DNA from: Promicromonospora thailandica
Lineage (GTDB): Bacteria; Actinomycetota; Actinomycetes; Actinomycetales; Cellulomonadaceae
Direction of reading: 5' to 3'
Assembly (NCBI RefSeq): GCF_024171955.1
Contig: NZ_JAMTCS010000011.1
Coordinates: 62,001 to 126,000, forward strand
Length of the DNA: 64,000 nucleotides
The notes under the pieces were generated by a model. The model was not told the DNA's origin. It did not search any database and saw only the letters and a list, made by a program, of their open reading frames with translations. The translations under genes and the position numbers were made by a program. Numbering within the stretch: position 1 is the stretch's first letter; each line of letters starts with the position of its first letter. Shown piece by piece: positions 49,056 through 60,777 of the stretch.

Positions 49056-49654
49056 CGGTTCCCCTCCGAGGTCAGCCGGGCCAGCTCGGTGTCGGACGCG
49101 AAGGCGAGCAGCAGGCGCTCCTCGAGCTCCTGCGTCGCCCGACGCACCGCGTCGGCCCCGCCCGACCCCTCGAGGTCGAGCACGTGCAGCCGCAGGGTGC
49201 CGCGGTGGCGGTCCATGTCCACCACCACGGTGCCGGGCACCATCGACGACAGGCCCGCGGTCGTGGCGACGAACAGGTCCGACGTCGTACGGAGCTGGAC
49301 CGCCACCAGGCCGCCGCGGGGCGTCGGCCCGGGGGTCACCGCACGCCAGGCCACCTGGAACGAGGCGAGCACGAGGTCGGAGAAGAACCGGCCGACCAGC
49401 CGCAGCAGCGGGCCGATCCGCACGGTCGTGGTGGTACCGACGGCGGGCAGCGGCAGCACGAGGGCCACGAGCGCGCCGAGCAGGGCTCCCGAGAGCACGT
49501 TCGCCCAGGACAGGTCGCCCCACAGGAGCACCCAGAGCACGGCGCCCACGACCGCCGTCGGCCGCATCGCGGCGATGCGGCGCACCCAGCGCCGGCGCGG
49601 TCCCTCCGTGCCGGGCGCGGCCTCCGGCCCGGCCCTGCGGTCGGTCACCGTCAT
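49052..49654 (-). CDS. mnhE: Na+/H+ antiporter subunit E
   Basis: A 200-residue MrpE subunit. After a basic ~30-residue tail, two or three helices (RPTAVVGAVLWVLLWGDLSW, NVLSGALLGALVALVLPLPA) precede the cytoplasmic domain with FFSDLVLASFQVAWRAVTPG and LRTTSDLFVATTAGLSSMVP, then GTVVVDMDRHRGTLRLHVLD. MrpE is required for full antiport in other bacteria. Its ends overlap mnhD and mnhF by 4 bases. Confidence 0.92.
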   Translation of the reverse strand: MTVTDRRAGPEAAPGTEGPRRRWVRRIAAMRPTAVVGAVLWVLLWGDLSWANVLSGALLGALVALVLPLPAVGTTTTVRIGPLLRLVGRFFSDLVLASFQVAWRAVTPGPTPRGGLVAVQLRTTSDLFVATTAGLSSMVPGTVVVDMDRHRGTLRLHVLDLEGSGGADAVRRATQELEERLLLAFASDTELARLTSEGNR

Positions 49655-51330
49655 GGCGTGCCCTCCTCGACGTCGGAGCTGACCTCGTCGCGCACCTCGT
49701 TGGACTCGCCCGTGCCCCGGCGCGCCCCGTCGGGGAACACCGCGTCGACGTACGTGCTGCCGTCCATGACCATGCCCGCGGCGCGGTCCGCGTACTCGTA
49801 CAGGGGGCCGGCCAGCACGGTGAGGCTCACGCCGACGGCGACCAGCGCCGCCGTCGGGCCGACCATGCCGCCGGGCAGCGGCGCGGGGGCCGGCAGGCTC
49901 TCCTTGTCCGGGCACGGCTGCCAGAACGCCTTGTTCCAGGCGCGGATCACGGCGTACAGGGTCAGCAGCGATGTGACCACCGAGCCGACCACCAGGATCC
50001 ACGCCAGCACCGAGCCGTCCAGCACGCCCGCCTCCAGCAGCCCGACCTTGCCCAGGAACCCGGACAGCGGCGGGATGCCCGCGAGGTTCATCGCGGGCAC
50101 GAAGAACAGGACCGCGAGGCCCGGCGCCATGGTGGCGAGACCGCCCAGCCGTTCCAGCGACGTGGTGCCGCTGCGGCGTTCGATGAGGCCGACCACCAGG
50201 AACAGCGCCGTCTGGACGGTGATGTGGTGCACCACGTAGAAGATGGCGGCGGCCGTGCTCGCCTGGGTCGCCAGCGCGACGCCGAAGATCATGTAGCCGA
50301 TGTGGCTGACCAGCGTGAACGAGAGCAGGCGTTTGACGTCGTCCTGCGCCACCGCGCCCAGGATGCCCACGAGCATGGTGGCGAGCGCCAGCACCAGCAG
50401 CACCGCCTCCAGCTTCTCGTCGTGCGGGAAGAGCATCGTCTGCGTGCGCAGGATCGCGTAGACGCCCACCTTGGTCAGCAGGCCCGCGAAGACGGCGGTC
50501 ACCGGCGCGGGCGCCGTCGGGTAGGAGTCCGGGAGCCAGGCCGACAGCGGGAAGATGGCGGCCTTGATGCCGAACGCGAGCAGCAGCATCGTCTGGATGC
50601 CCAGCCGCACGCCCGGGTCGACGTCGGGCAGCCGCTCCGCGAGCTGCGCCATGTTCACCGTGCCCGTCGCCGCGTAGGTGAGGCCTACGGCCAGCAGGAA
50701 CACGATCGAGCTGAGCAGTGCGACGACCACGTAGACGCTGCCCGCGCGGATGCGCTCGCTCGTGCCACCGAGCGTGAGCAGCACGTACGACGCGGCGAGC
50801 AGGATCTCGAAACCGACGTACAGGTTGAACAGGTCGCCGGCGAGGAAGGCGTCCGCGACGCCGGCCGCCAGGACCAGGAACGTCGGGTGGAAGATCGCGA
50901 CCGGCAGCACGTCGCGCCGGCCCGACTCGTCGGCGTCCGCGTCCTGTGCCTCCAGCGTGCGGCGCAGCTCCTCGGCGCCCCGGGCGGCGGGCGCGGTGCG
51001 GCCGTCGCCGTCGGCGATGCCCTGCGCCATCGAGTACAGGAGCACGCAGAGCAGCATGATGCTGCTGACGAGCAGCATGATCGCGGCCAGGGGGTCGGCC
51101 ACCAGGTTGACCCCGACAGGGGCCGCCCAGCCGCCGAGGTCGTTCACGACGGGGCCGTCGTGGGCGGCGACGACGAGGCCCGCGGCCGCGGCGACGGCCA
51201 CGGAGAGCGCCACGACGGAGATGATCCGCTGCGCCCGCTCGTGGCGGTGCAGCGCCAGCGCGAGGCCGGCCGCGAACAGCGGCACCAGCACCGGGAGCGG
51301 CACGAGGGTCTGCACGGTCCACAGGTTCAC
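49651..51330 (-). CDS. mnhD: Na+/H+ antiporter subunit D
   Basis: A 559-residue proton-pumping-type subunit homologous to complex I NuoN/NuoM. About fourteen helices; family core segments are LYVGFEILLAASYVLLTLGG, TMLLLAFGIKAAIFPLSAWL, PDSYPTAPAPVTAVFAGLLT and SHIGYMIFGVALATQASTAA, with the conserved Glu and Lys residues of the channel. An extra ~35-residue hydrophilic loop (DGRTAPAARGAEELRRTLEA) follows the third helix. GTG 51330 overlaps the mnhC stop by 4 bases. Confidence 0.94.
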   Translation of the reverse strand: MNLWTVQTLVPLPVLVPLFAAGLALALHRHERAQRIISVVALSVAVAAAAGLVVAAHDGPVVNDLGGWAAPVGVNLVADPLAAIMLLVSSIMLLCVLLYSMAQGIADGDGRTAPAARGAEELRRTLEAQDADADESGRRDVLPVAIFHPTFLVLAAGVADAFLAGDLFNLYVGFEILLAASYVLLTLGGTSERIRAGSVYVVVALLSSIVFLLAVGLTYAATGTVNMAQLAERLPDVDPGVRLGIQTMLLLAFGIKAAIFPLSAWLPDSYPTAPAPVTAVFAGLLTKVGVYAILRTQTMLFPHDEKLEAVLLVLALATMLVGILGAVAQDDVKRLLSFTLVSHIGYMIFGVALATQASTAAAIFYVVHHITVQTALFLVVGLIERRSGTTSLERLGGLATMAPGLAVLFFVPAMNLAGIPPLSGFLGKVGLLEAGVLDGSVLAWILVVGSVVTSLLTLYAVIRAWNKAFWQPCPDKESLPAPAPLPGGMVGPTAALVAVGVSLTVLAGPLYEYADRAAGMVMDGSTYVDAVFPDGARRGTGESNEVRDEVSSDVEEGTP

Positions 51331-51845
51331 GCGTCGTCACCCCCTCGGGCCGGCCGGCCGGAGGCCTGCTCGGCCACGTCGGGCAGAGCCACCTCGTCGC
51401 GGGTGGCCTCCGCCTCGACGTCCAGGGTCACGGCGGGCTCCTCGGCGTCGCTGTCGGCGTAGGACGGCGCGTCCTGCACGGCGAGTCGGGCGATGCGGGT
51501 GTCCTCGAGGTCGTCCTGGACCTCGTCGTGGCCGTGGAGCTGCCACGAGCGGTAGGCCATGGCGAGCACGAAGGCGACCAGGGCGAGCGTGATGACGATG
51601 GAGGTGAGGATCATGGCCTGCGCCAGGGGGTCGCTCATCGGTTCGTCGGTGACGCCGGTGATGGGCGGGGCGCCCGCGCGTCCGCCCGCCATCAGGAGCG
51701 CGAGGTTGGCGCCGTTGCCGAGCAGCACGAACCCGAGCAGCACGCGGGTGAGCGAGCGTTCCAGGAGCAGGTAGACGCCGGCGGCGAACAGGGCGCCGAC
51801 CGCGAGGAGGAGCGAGGCGGAGGGGACGTTGTCGAGAACGATCAT
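51327..51845 (-). CDS. mnhC: Na+/H+ antiporter subunit C
   Basis: A 172-residue MrpC, homologous to NuoK. Three helices: SLLLAVGALFAAGVYLLLER, VLLGFVLLGNGANLALLMAG and AMILTSIVITLALVAFVLAM, with the expected Glu and Asn in the helices. The ~60-residue acidic tail is longer than in Bacillus MrpC. ATG 51845 overlaps the mnhA stop, so the subunit is coupled. Confidence 0.93.
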   Translation of the reverse strand: MIVLDNVPSASLLLAVGALFAAGVYLLLERSLTRVLLGFVLLGNGANLALLMAGGRAGAPPITGVTDEPMSDPLAQAMILTSIVITLALVAFVLAMAYRSWQLHGHDEVQDDLEDTRIARLAVQDAPSYADSDAEEPAVTLDVEAEATRDEVALPDVAEQASGRPARGGDDA

Positions 51846-54844
51846 GTGCCGTCCCCTCCCGACCGTCCGCGGGTTCGGCCCCCCGCGGTGGCGAACGGCG
51901 CACTGGCCCGGGCACCGCGGGCGGGCGCCGCGAACGGGTCCGCCTGCCGGTCCAGCTCGGCGCCGAAGGTGCGCAGGATGTCGATGACGAGGCCGATGAC
52001 CACGAGAAACACTCCGATGTCGAAGAACAGGCTGGTGACCAGGTGCACGTCGCCCAGCACGGGCAGGTGGAGGTCGAGGATCGTGCTCTCGAGCGCTGCC
52101 TGGCCGGCGAGCAGAGCGACCAGGCCCACGCCCGCCGAGAGGAACAGGCCGGTGCCGAGCACGAGGCCGGGGTGCACGGGGGCGGCCTCGCCGAGCTCGT
52201 ACCGCCCGCCCGCCAGGTACCGCACCACCAGGGCGAGCCCGGCCACCAGCCCGGCCGCGAACCCGCCGCCGGGGGCGTTGTGCCCGCTGAACAGGAGGAA
52301 CAGCGCGAACAGGATCATCGGGTAGAACAGCAGCCGCGTGACCACCTCGAACATGACCGACCGGGCGCCGGCGTCGAGGGTGGGCCCGGCGACCAGCCAG
52401 GTGCCCGGCCGCACCTGCCGGGACCCGGCGCGGGCCGTCCGGCTGCGCGGCTCGTCGCCCGCCGGGTCCAGGCGCAGCACGTCGCCGCTGCGCTGCCGCA
52501 GGAAGACGAGCGAGGCGACGCCCGTGGCGGCGACCAGGAGCACCGAGATCTCGCCCACGGTGTCCCAGGCGCGGATGTCGACGAGCGTCACGTTGACGAC
52601 GTTGTGCCCGCCGCCGAACGTCTCGGCCTCCCCGGGGAAGTCGACCGAGATCGGTACGTGCACGCGGGCCAGCGGCGCCACCGCGACGAAGGCCATCACG
52701 ACCAGGCCGGTCAGCACGCCGATCGCGAGCCGCACCCAGCGGCTCGCCGCCAGGGGCCGGTCCGAGAAGTACGGGGGCAGCCGGCGCAGCACCAGCACCA
52801 TGACCACGAGGGTGACGGTCTCGCACAGCACCTGCGTGAGGGCGAGGTCGGGCGCGCCGTGCAGCAGGAACAGTGCCGCGTTGCCGTAGCCCGCGACCCC
52901 CGCGAGGAAGACGGCCTTGAGCCGGCGGCGCGCGCGGGCCACGAGCACGGCGGCCACCACGACCACGAGGACGACGGCGAGCTGCGCGGGCCGGTCCCAC
53001 GCCACGACCGCGAACGGCCCGAACCGGAGCACGTCGTCGCGCGCCGCGGCGTCCGCGGCCCCCGCGAGCGCCGCGTCGCCGGTGGACCCGACGAGGCCGG
53101 TGGCGAGCGCGACGCCGGGTCCGACCGCGAGCACGAGCAGGATGACGCCGAGGTAGAAGGGGAGGGAACCGCGCTGGGTGCCCGCCGTGACGTCGCTCGC
53201 CAGCCGGTCCAGCTTGCGCATGGTGCGGCGGTACACGGCGTCGGCGCCGTCGGGGAACCAGAGGGAGGCCTGGAACCGCTCGACGCGGTCGCGCTGCCAG
53301 AACAGCAGGGCGCCGACGACGAGCACGCCGACGGTGGTCGCGAGGACCGGGGTGAACCCGGCCCAGAGCACCAGGTGGCCGGGCTCCCCGGCGGGGTAGG
53401 TGTCGGCGTGCCGGCCCAGCAGGTTCTCGCCCAGCTGCGGCACGAGCGCGACCACGAGGCCGAGCACGGCGAGGACCAGCGGCGGGGCGACCATCCAGAA
53501 GGGCTGGGGGTGCACGGTGGTCGGGGCGTCGTCGTCGGCGGAGGCGGGCAGCCGTGGCTTGAAGGCGCCCCACAGGAAGCGCAGGCCGTAGGCGACGGTG
53601 AGGGCGGAGCCCACGGCGACCACGACGGTCATGACCCGGCCGAGCAGGTCGTCGTCGTGGGCCCAGGCCTCCAGCGCGGCCTCCTTGGCGACGTAGCCGG
53701 CGAACGGCGGCAGGCCGATCATGGAGGCGGTCGCGAGGGCGGCGGCGACCGTGGTCACCGGCAGCCGGCGGGCCACTCCGGCGAGCTTGCGCAGGTCGCG
53801 GGTGCCGGTGGCGGCGTCGACCACGCCGACCACGAGGAACAGCGACGCCTTGAACAGCGCGTGCGCGCCGAGCAGCGCGAGCCCGGCGAGGGCGGTGGCC
53901 CGGGTGCCGTAGCCGAGCAGCAGGGTGAGCAGGCCGAGCTGGGAGACGGTGCCGAACGCGAGCACCAGCTTGAGGTCGTGCTGGCGCAGCGCCCGGTAGC
54001 CGCCGAGCAGGAGCGTGGCCCCGCCCAGCACGAGGACGACGACGCGCCAGGCCGGCAGGTCGGAGAACGCGGGGGCGAAGCGGGCGATGAGGTAGATGCC
54101 CGCCTTCACCATGGCGGCCGCGTGCAGGTAGGCCGACACGGGGGTGGGGGCGGCCATGGCCGCGGGCAGCCAGAAGTGGGTGGGCACGAGCGCGGACTTC
54201 GACGCGGCCCCGGCGAGCAGGCAGACGACGGCGACGGTGACCACGGGTCCGGACGGCGGGTCGGCGACGACGGCCGAGACGCTCCACGTGCCGACGGTCA
54301 CGCCGAGGATGACGACGCCGACCAGCATGGCGAGGCCGCCCGCCGTCGTGACGACGATGGCCTGCATGGCGGCGCGGCGGGACGAGGTGCGGTCGGCGTA
54401 GTGGCCGATCAGCAGGTAGGAGAACACCGTGGTGAGCTCCCAGAACACGAACAGCAGGAGCATGTCGTCGGCGACGACGAGACCTGCCATCGAGCCCGCG
54501 AACGCCACGAGGAAGCCGCCGAACCGGCCGAGGCCGCGGGCCTCGCGCGAGAAGTAGGCGCTGCAGTAGAGCATGACGACCGCGCCGACGCCGCCGACCA
54601 CCAGCAGCATGACCCAGGACAGCAGGTCGAGGCGCAGGTCGACGGCGAGCCCGAGCGGCGCGATCCACGGCACGTGCTCGGCGGGCGGGCGCCCGTCCAG
54701 CACCGCGGAGGTCTGGGAGAGGGCGTAGGCGGCGGCCCCGGCGGGGCCGAGGGCGAGCACCCAGAAGGCGCGACGCCCCAGGCGTGTCACGAGGGCAGGT
54801 GCGGCGAGTGCGAGGACACCATGAGCGAGGAGTACCGGAAGCAC
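51842..54844 (-). CDS. mnhA: Na+/H+ antiporter subunit A fused to subunit B (MnhAB)
   Basis: A 1000-residue protein. Residues 1-~780 are MrpA (NuoL-like): LDLLSWVMLLVVGGVGAVVM, FWELTTVFSYLLIGHYADRT, KSALVPTHFWLPAAMAAPTP and VSAYLHAAAMVKAGIYLIAR. The C-terminal ~200 residues are MrpB-like: LFYPMILFALFLLFSGHNAP then GGGFAAGLVAGLALVVRYLA and LFFDIGVFLVVIGLVIDILR. A fused A+B and no separate mnhB gene fits the six-gene operon. GTG 54844 is preceded by AGGACGGAAC. TAGAAT (54970-54965) is a good leftward -10, giving a ~115-nt leader. The complex exports Na for H, giving salt and alkali tolerance. Confidence 0.95.
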   Translation of the reverse strand: MLPVLLAHGVLALAAPALVTRLGRRAFWVLALGPAGAAAYALSQTSAVLDGRPPAEHVPWIAPLGLAVDLRLDLLSWVMLLVVGGVGAVVMLYCSAYFSREARGLGRFGGFLVAFAGSMAGLVVADDMLLLFVFWELTTVFSYLLIGHYADRTSSRRAAMQAIVVTTAGGLAMLVGVVILGVTVGTWSVSAVVADPPSGPVVTVAVVCLLAGAASKSALVPTHFWLPAAMAAPTPVSAYLHAAAMVKAGIYLIARFAPAFSDLPAWRVVVLVLGGATLLLGGYRALRQHDLKLVLAFGTVSQLGLLTLLLGYGTRATALAGLALLGAHALFKASLFLVVGVVDAATGTRDLRKLAGVARRLPVTTVAAALATASMIGLPPFAGYVAKEAALEAWAHDDDLLGRVMTVVVAVGSALTVAYGLRFLWGAFKPRLPASADDDAPTTVHPQPFWMVAPPLVLAVLGLVVALVPQLGENLLGRHADTYPAGEPGHLVLWAGFTPVLATTVGVLVVGALLFWQRDRVERFQASLWFPDGADAVYRRTMRKLDRLASDVTAGTQRGSLPFYLGVILLVLAVGPGVALATGLVGSTGDAALAGAADAAARDDVLRFGPFAVVAWDRPAQLAVVLVVVVAAVLVARARRRLKAVFLAGVAGYGNAALFLLHGAPDLALTQVLCETVTLVVMVLVLRRLPPYFSDRPLAASRWVRLAIGVLTGLVVMAFVAVAPLARVHVPISVDFPGEAETFGGGHNVVNVTLVDIRAWDTVGEISVLLVAATGVASLVFLRQRSGDVLRLDPAGDEPRSRTARAGSRQVRPGTWLVAGPTLDAGARSVMFEVVTRLLFYPMILFALFLLFSGHNAPGGGFAAGLVAGLALVVRYLAGGRYELGEAAPVHPGLVLGTGLFLSAGVGLVALLAGQAALESTILDLHLPVLGDVHLVTSLFFDIGVFLVVIGLVIDILRTFGAELDRQADPFAAPARGARASAPFATAGGRTRGRSGGDGT

Positions 54845-55152
54845 GTCCGTTCCGTCCTGTCGGGGCTCGTGGACAGGACGTCGTGCCAGGGATTCCGGGT
54901 GCGGACCCGGGTCGAGCACTGAACGGCTTGCCGCGCGAGCGCGGGCGGGTGGGCGATGTGACCCATTCTATCCGGCGCCGGTCTCCGGTTCGTCACGCGT
55001 ACCCCATGAACGGCGCAGGAACCGCATGCTTCCCGTGATCGTTACCCCGAGAGCGAACCCCGGCGGTCGTCCGCGGGCTCTGGGCCACGGGCCCAGGTTT
55101 ACGGCCTACGATGGACGACGGCGAAACTTGACGACGACCTGGGAGAACCCGC
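54845..55152. promoter_or_regulatory. divergent control region between mnhA and secA
   Basis: This 308-bp gap holds no convincing gene. Leftward, TAGAAT (54970-54965) is a likely mnhA -10. Rightward, TACGAT (55107-55112) is a likely secA -10 with a ~34-nt leader and GGGAG ribosome site at 55141-55145. Neither has an obvious -35. A short GGGCC-ACG-GGCCC inverted repeat near 55083-55095 precedes the secA -10. Confidence 0.45.
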
Positions 55153-58116
<2,964 letters not shown>

Positions 58117-58137
58117 CCCCCCCCGCCACCGCCACCG

Positions 58138-58239
58138 CGCCGAGATAGAACTGCAGCGAGATAGAACCCTGGCGAGATAGAACGGCAGCGAGATAGAACG
58201 CCGGCGGGCGTTCTATCTCGCTGCAGTTCTACTTCGGCG
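58138..58239. repeat. 16-bp tandem repeats capped by inverted copies (secA-hom interval)
   Basis: GCGAGATAGAAC recurs at 58156, 58172 and 58188, with a near copy at 58140, a strict period of 16. An inverted GTTCTATCTCGC lies at 58210-58221. The fourth unit and its inverse form a perfect 18-bp stem (GCAGCGAGATAGAACGCC, 58185-58202, with 58207-58224) and 4-nt loop. The first unit pairs with CTGCAGTTCTACTTCGGCG (58221-58239) with two mismatches in 19. It is AT-richer than the genome and may act as the secA terminator. Confidence 0.85.
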
Positions 58240-58365
58240 GGGCGAGTGTGGCGTGAGACGGGCGCCCGCATGTCGGACGCTCCGGTTACCCTGGTCGCAA
58301 CGTCCCGACCCGTGCGGAACCGCACCGGGGGCGGACTGTTCCCCGAAGACGAAAGCAGGATCGCT

Positions 58366-59658
58366 GTGCCTGTCCCCGAGCCCGCCCGCGGGCTGCGTGT
58401 CGCACTGCTGGGCTGTGGCGTCGTGGGCACCGAGGTGGCCCGGATGCTGCTGGAGCAGGGCACCGATCTCGCCGCGCGCGCCGGCGCCCCGTTGGAGCTC
58501 GCCGGTATCGCCGTGCGCGACGCGAGCCGACCGCGCGACGCTGCCATCCCGCGCGCCCTCCTGACCGAGGACGCCGAGTCGCTCGTCGCCGGCGCGGACA
58601 TCGTGATCGAGGTGATGGGCGGCCTCGAGCCGGCGCGTGGCCTGCTGCTGCGCGCGATCGAGGGCGGCGCCGCGGTCGTCACCGCCAACAAGGCACTGCT
58701 CGCGGTGGACGGCCCGACGCTGTACAAGGCCGCGGACTCGGCCGGCGTCGACATCTACTACGAGGCCGCGGTCGCGGGCGCCATCCCGATCGTGCGGCCC
58801 GTGCGGGAGTCTCTCGCGGGCGACCACGTGCGGCGCGTGCTCGGCATCGTCAACGGCACCACCAACTACGTGCTCGACCAGATGGCCACGGGTGGCCTCG
58901 ACCTGGACGGCGCGGTCCGGCAGGCCCAGGAGCTCGGCTACGCCGAGGCGGACCCGACGGCCGACGTCGACGGGTACGACGCCGCGGCCAAGGCCGCGAT
59001 CCTGGCGAGCCTCGCCTTCCACACCCGCGTCTCGGCCGACGACGTGGCCCGCGAGGGCATCCGCGGCATCACGTCGGACGACGTCGCGTGGGCCGCCCGG
59101 ACGGGTCACGCCGTGAAGCTGCTGGCCATCGCCGAGCAGACCGGGGAGGGCGTCTCCGTGCGCGTGCACCCGGCCCTGGTGCCGATCGACCACCCCCTGG
59201 CGGGCGTGAAGGGCGCGTTCAACGCGGTCTTCGTGGAGGCCGACGGCGCCGGCCCCCTCATGTTCTACGGCCAGGGCGCCGGCGGCCGTCCGACGGCGTC
59301 CGCCGTGGTCGGTGACGTCGTCTCTGCGGCCCGGCACCGCGTGCTCGGTGGCAAGGGGCCGCAGGAGTCCACGTACGCGGCCCGTCCCCTGCTGCCGCCC
59401 GACGCCGCGGTGACCCGGTACCAGGTCCGCCTGCGCGTCGCGGACCTGCCGGGCGTCCTCGCCCAGGTGGCCGGCGTCGTCGGCGACCACGGCGTGTCGA
59501 TCGACACCGTGCGCCAGACGGGCCCCTCCGAGGGCACCGCCGAGCTGGTCCTGACCACCCACGCCGCCCGTGAGGCGTCGCTGGCCGCCACCATCGCGGC
59601 GGTCCGCACGCTCGAACCGGTCCGCGAGATCACGTCCGTCCTGAGAGTCGAAGGCTGA
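58366..59658 (+). CDS. hom: homoserine dehydrogenase
   Basis: Reduces aspartate semialdehyde to homoserine with NAD(P)H. The protein is 430 residues. The NAD-binding motif is RVALLGCGVVGTEVARMLLE (residues ~10-29). Catalytic-domain segments are VVTANKALLAVDGPTLYKAA and GIVNGTTNYVLDQMATGG, with ELGYAEADPTADVDGYDAAA later. A C-terminal ACT domain (from ~350, VRLRVADLPGVLAQVAGVVG) is the likely threonine-feedback site. GTG 58366 is chosen: AGGA is 5 nt upstream and it gives the usual length. An ATG at 58270 would add ~32 residues of poor similarity. A promoter-like TACCCT near 58290 precedes it. Confidence 0.94.
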   Translation: MPVPEPARGLRVALLGCGVVGTEVARMLLEQGTDLAARAGAPLELAGIAVRDASRPRDAAIPRALLTEDAESLVAGADIVIEVMGGLEPARGLLLRAIEGGAAVVTANKALLAVDGPTLYKAADSAGVDIYYEAAVAGAIPIVRPVRESLAGDHVRRVLGIVNGTTNYVLDQMATGGLDLDGAVRQAQELGYAEADPTADVDGYDAAAKAAILASLAFHTRVSADDVAREGIRGITSDDVAWAARTGHAVKLLAIAEQTGEGVSVRVHPALVPIDHPLAGVKGAFNAVFVEADGAGPLMFYGQGAGGRPTASAVVGDVVSAARHRVLGGKGPQESTYAARPLLPPDAAVTRYQVRLRVADLPGVLAQVAGVVGDHGVSIDTVRQTGPSEGTAELVLTTHAAREASLAATIAAVRTLEPVREITSVLRVEG

Positions 59659-59661
59659 ACC

Positions 59662-60777
59662 GTGCCCGTGCTGCCCGCTGAACCGAACCTGCCGTCCGCC
59701 GCCGGCCCCACCTCGCGCCTGTGGCGCGGCGTGATCGCCGAGTACGCCGACCGTCTGCCCGCGCACCTGCAGGAGCGTGTCGTGACGCTCGGGGAGGGCG
59801 GCACGCCCCTCGTCCCGGCGCCCGCCCTGTCGGAGCGCACGGGGGCCGACGTGTACGTCAAGGTCGAGGGCATGAACCCGACGGGCTCGTTCAAGGACCG
59901 GGGGATGACCACCGCGATCTCGGCCGCCGCCGGGCGGGGTGCCCAGGCCGTGGTGTGCGCCTCGACGGGCAACACCTCGGCGTCGGCCGCCGCGTACGCG
60001 ACGCGCGCGGGCATGGTCTGCGCCGTGCTCGTGCCGGACGGCAAGATCGCCATGGGCAAGCTCAGCCAGGCCGTCGCGCACGGCGCACGCCTGCTGCAGG
60101 TGGACGGCAACTTCGACGACTGCCTCGTCGCCGCCCGCAAGCTCGCCGACACCCACCCGGTCGAGCTCGTGAACTCCGTGAACCCGGACCGGATCCAGGG
60201 TCAGAAGACCGCGGCGTTCGAGATCGTGGACGCTCTGGGCGACGCGCCGGACATCCACGTGCTGCCCGTCGGCAACGCCGGGAATATCGCGGCCTACTGG
60301 AAGGGTTTCACGGAGTACGCCGACGCGGGCGTGGCGAGCCGGACCCCCACGGTATGGGGCTTCCAGGCAGCCGGCGCCGCCCCGATCGTCAAGGGCCACC
60401 CCGTCGACGAGCCGGACACGATCGCCACCGCGATCCGTATCGGCAACCCCGCCTCCTGGCAGCTCGCCGAGGAGGCCCGGGACTCGTCGGGCGGTGTCAT
60501 CGAGGCCGTGACCGACGAGCAGATCCTCGCGGCGCACCGGATCCTCTCGGCCGAGGTCGGCGTGTTCGTCGAGCCGGCGTCCGCGGCCGGTGTCGCGGGT
60601 CTCCTGGCGCGGCACGAGCGCGGCCTGGTCCCCGCGGGGGCGCGGATCACGATCACGGTGACCGGCCACGGGCTCAAGGACCCGGGCTGGGCGCTGCGTA
60701 CGCCCGACGGCGGCGAGGTGGAGCCCGTACGGGTCTCCGCCGACGTCGTCTCGATCGCCGACGCGCTGTCGCTCTGA
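59662..60777 (+). CDS. thrC: threonine synthase
   Basis: PLP-dependent enzyme that makes threonine from O-phosphohomoserine. The 371-residue protein has the PLP-lysine motif [14 protein letters not shown] (about residues 75-88), [56 protein letters not shown] and the late [14 protein letters not shown] 59662 follows hom by 3 bp and another in-frame GTG is two codons later. Its TGA shares bases with the thrB ATG (TGATG). Encoded between hom and thrB as usual in actinobacteria. Confidence 0.95.
   Translation: MPVLPAEPNLPSAAGPTSRLWRGVIAEYADRLPAHLQERVVTLGEGGTPLVPAPALSERTGADVYVKVEGMNPTGSFKDRGMTTAISAAAGRGAQAVVCASTGNTSASAAAYATRAGMVCAVLVPDGKIAMGKLSQAVAHGARLLQVDGNFDDCLVAARKLADTHPVELVNSVNPDRIQGQKTAAFEIVDALGDAPDIHVLPVGNAGNIAAYWKGFTEYADAGVASRTPTVWGFQAAGAAPIVKGHPVDEPDTIATAIRIGNPASWQLAEEARDSSGGVIEAVTDEQILAAHRILSAEVGVFVEPASAAGVAGLLARHERGLVPAGARITITVTGHGLKDPGWALRTPDGGEVEPVRVSADVVSIADALSL

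Noticed and set aside
58138-58239. CRISPR array
   Set aside because: Repeat units are 12-16 bp with 4-nt spacers, two copies are inverted, and no cas genes are near.
58270-58365. Upstream ATG as the hom start
   Set aside because: The extra residues are unlike homoserine dehydrogenases, whereas GTG 58366 has AGGA at the right spacing.
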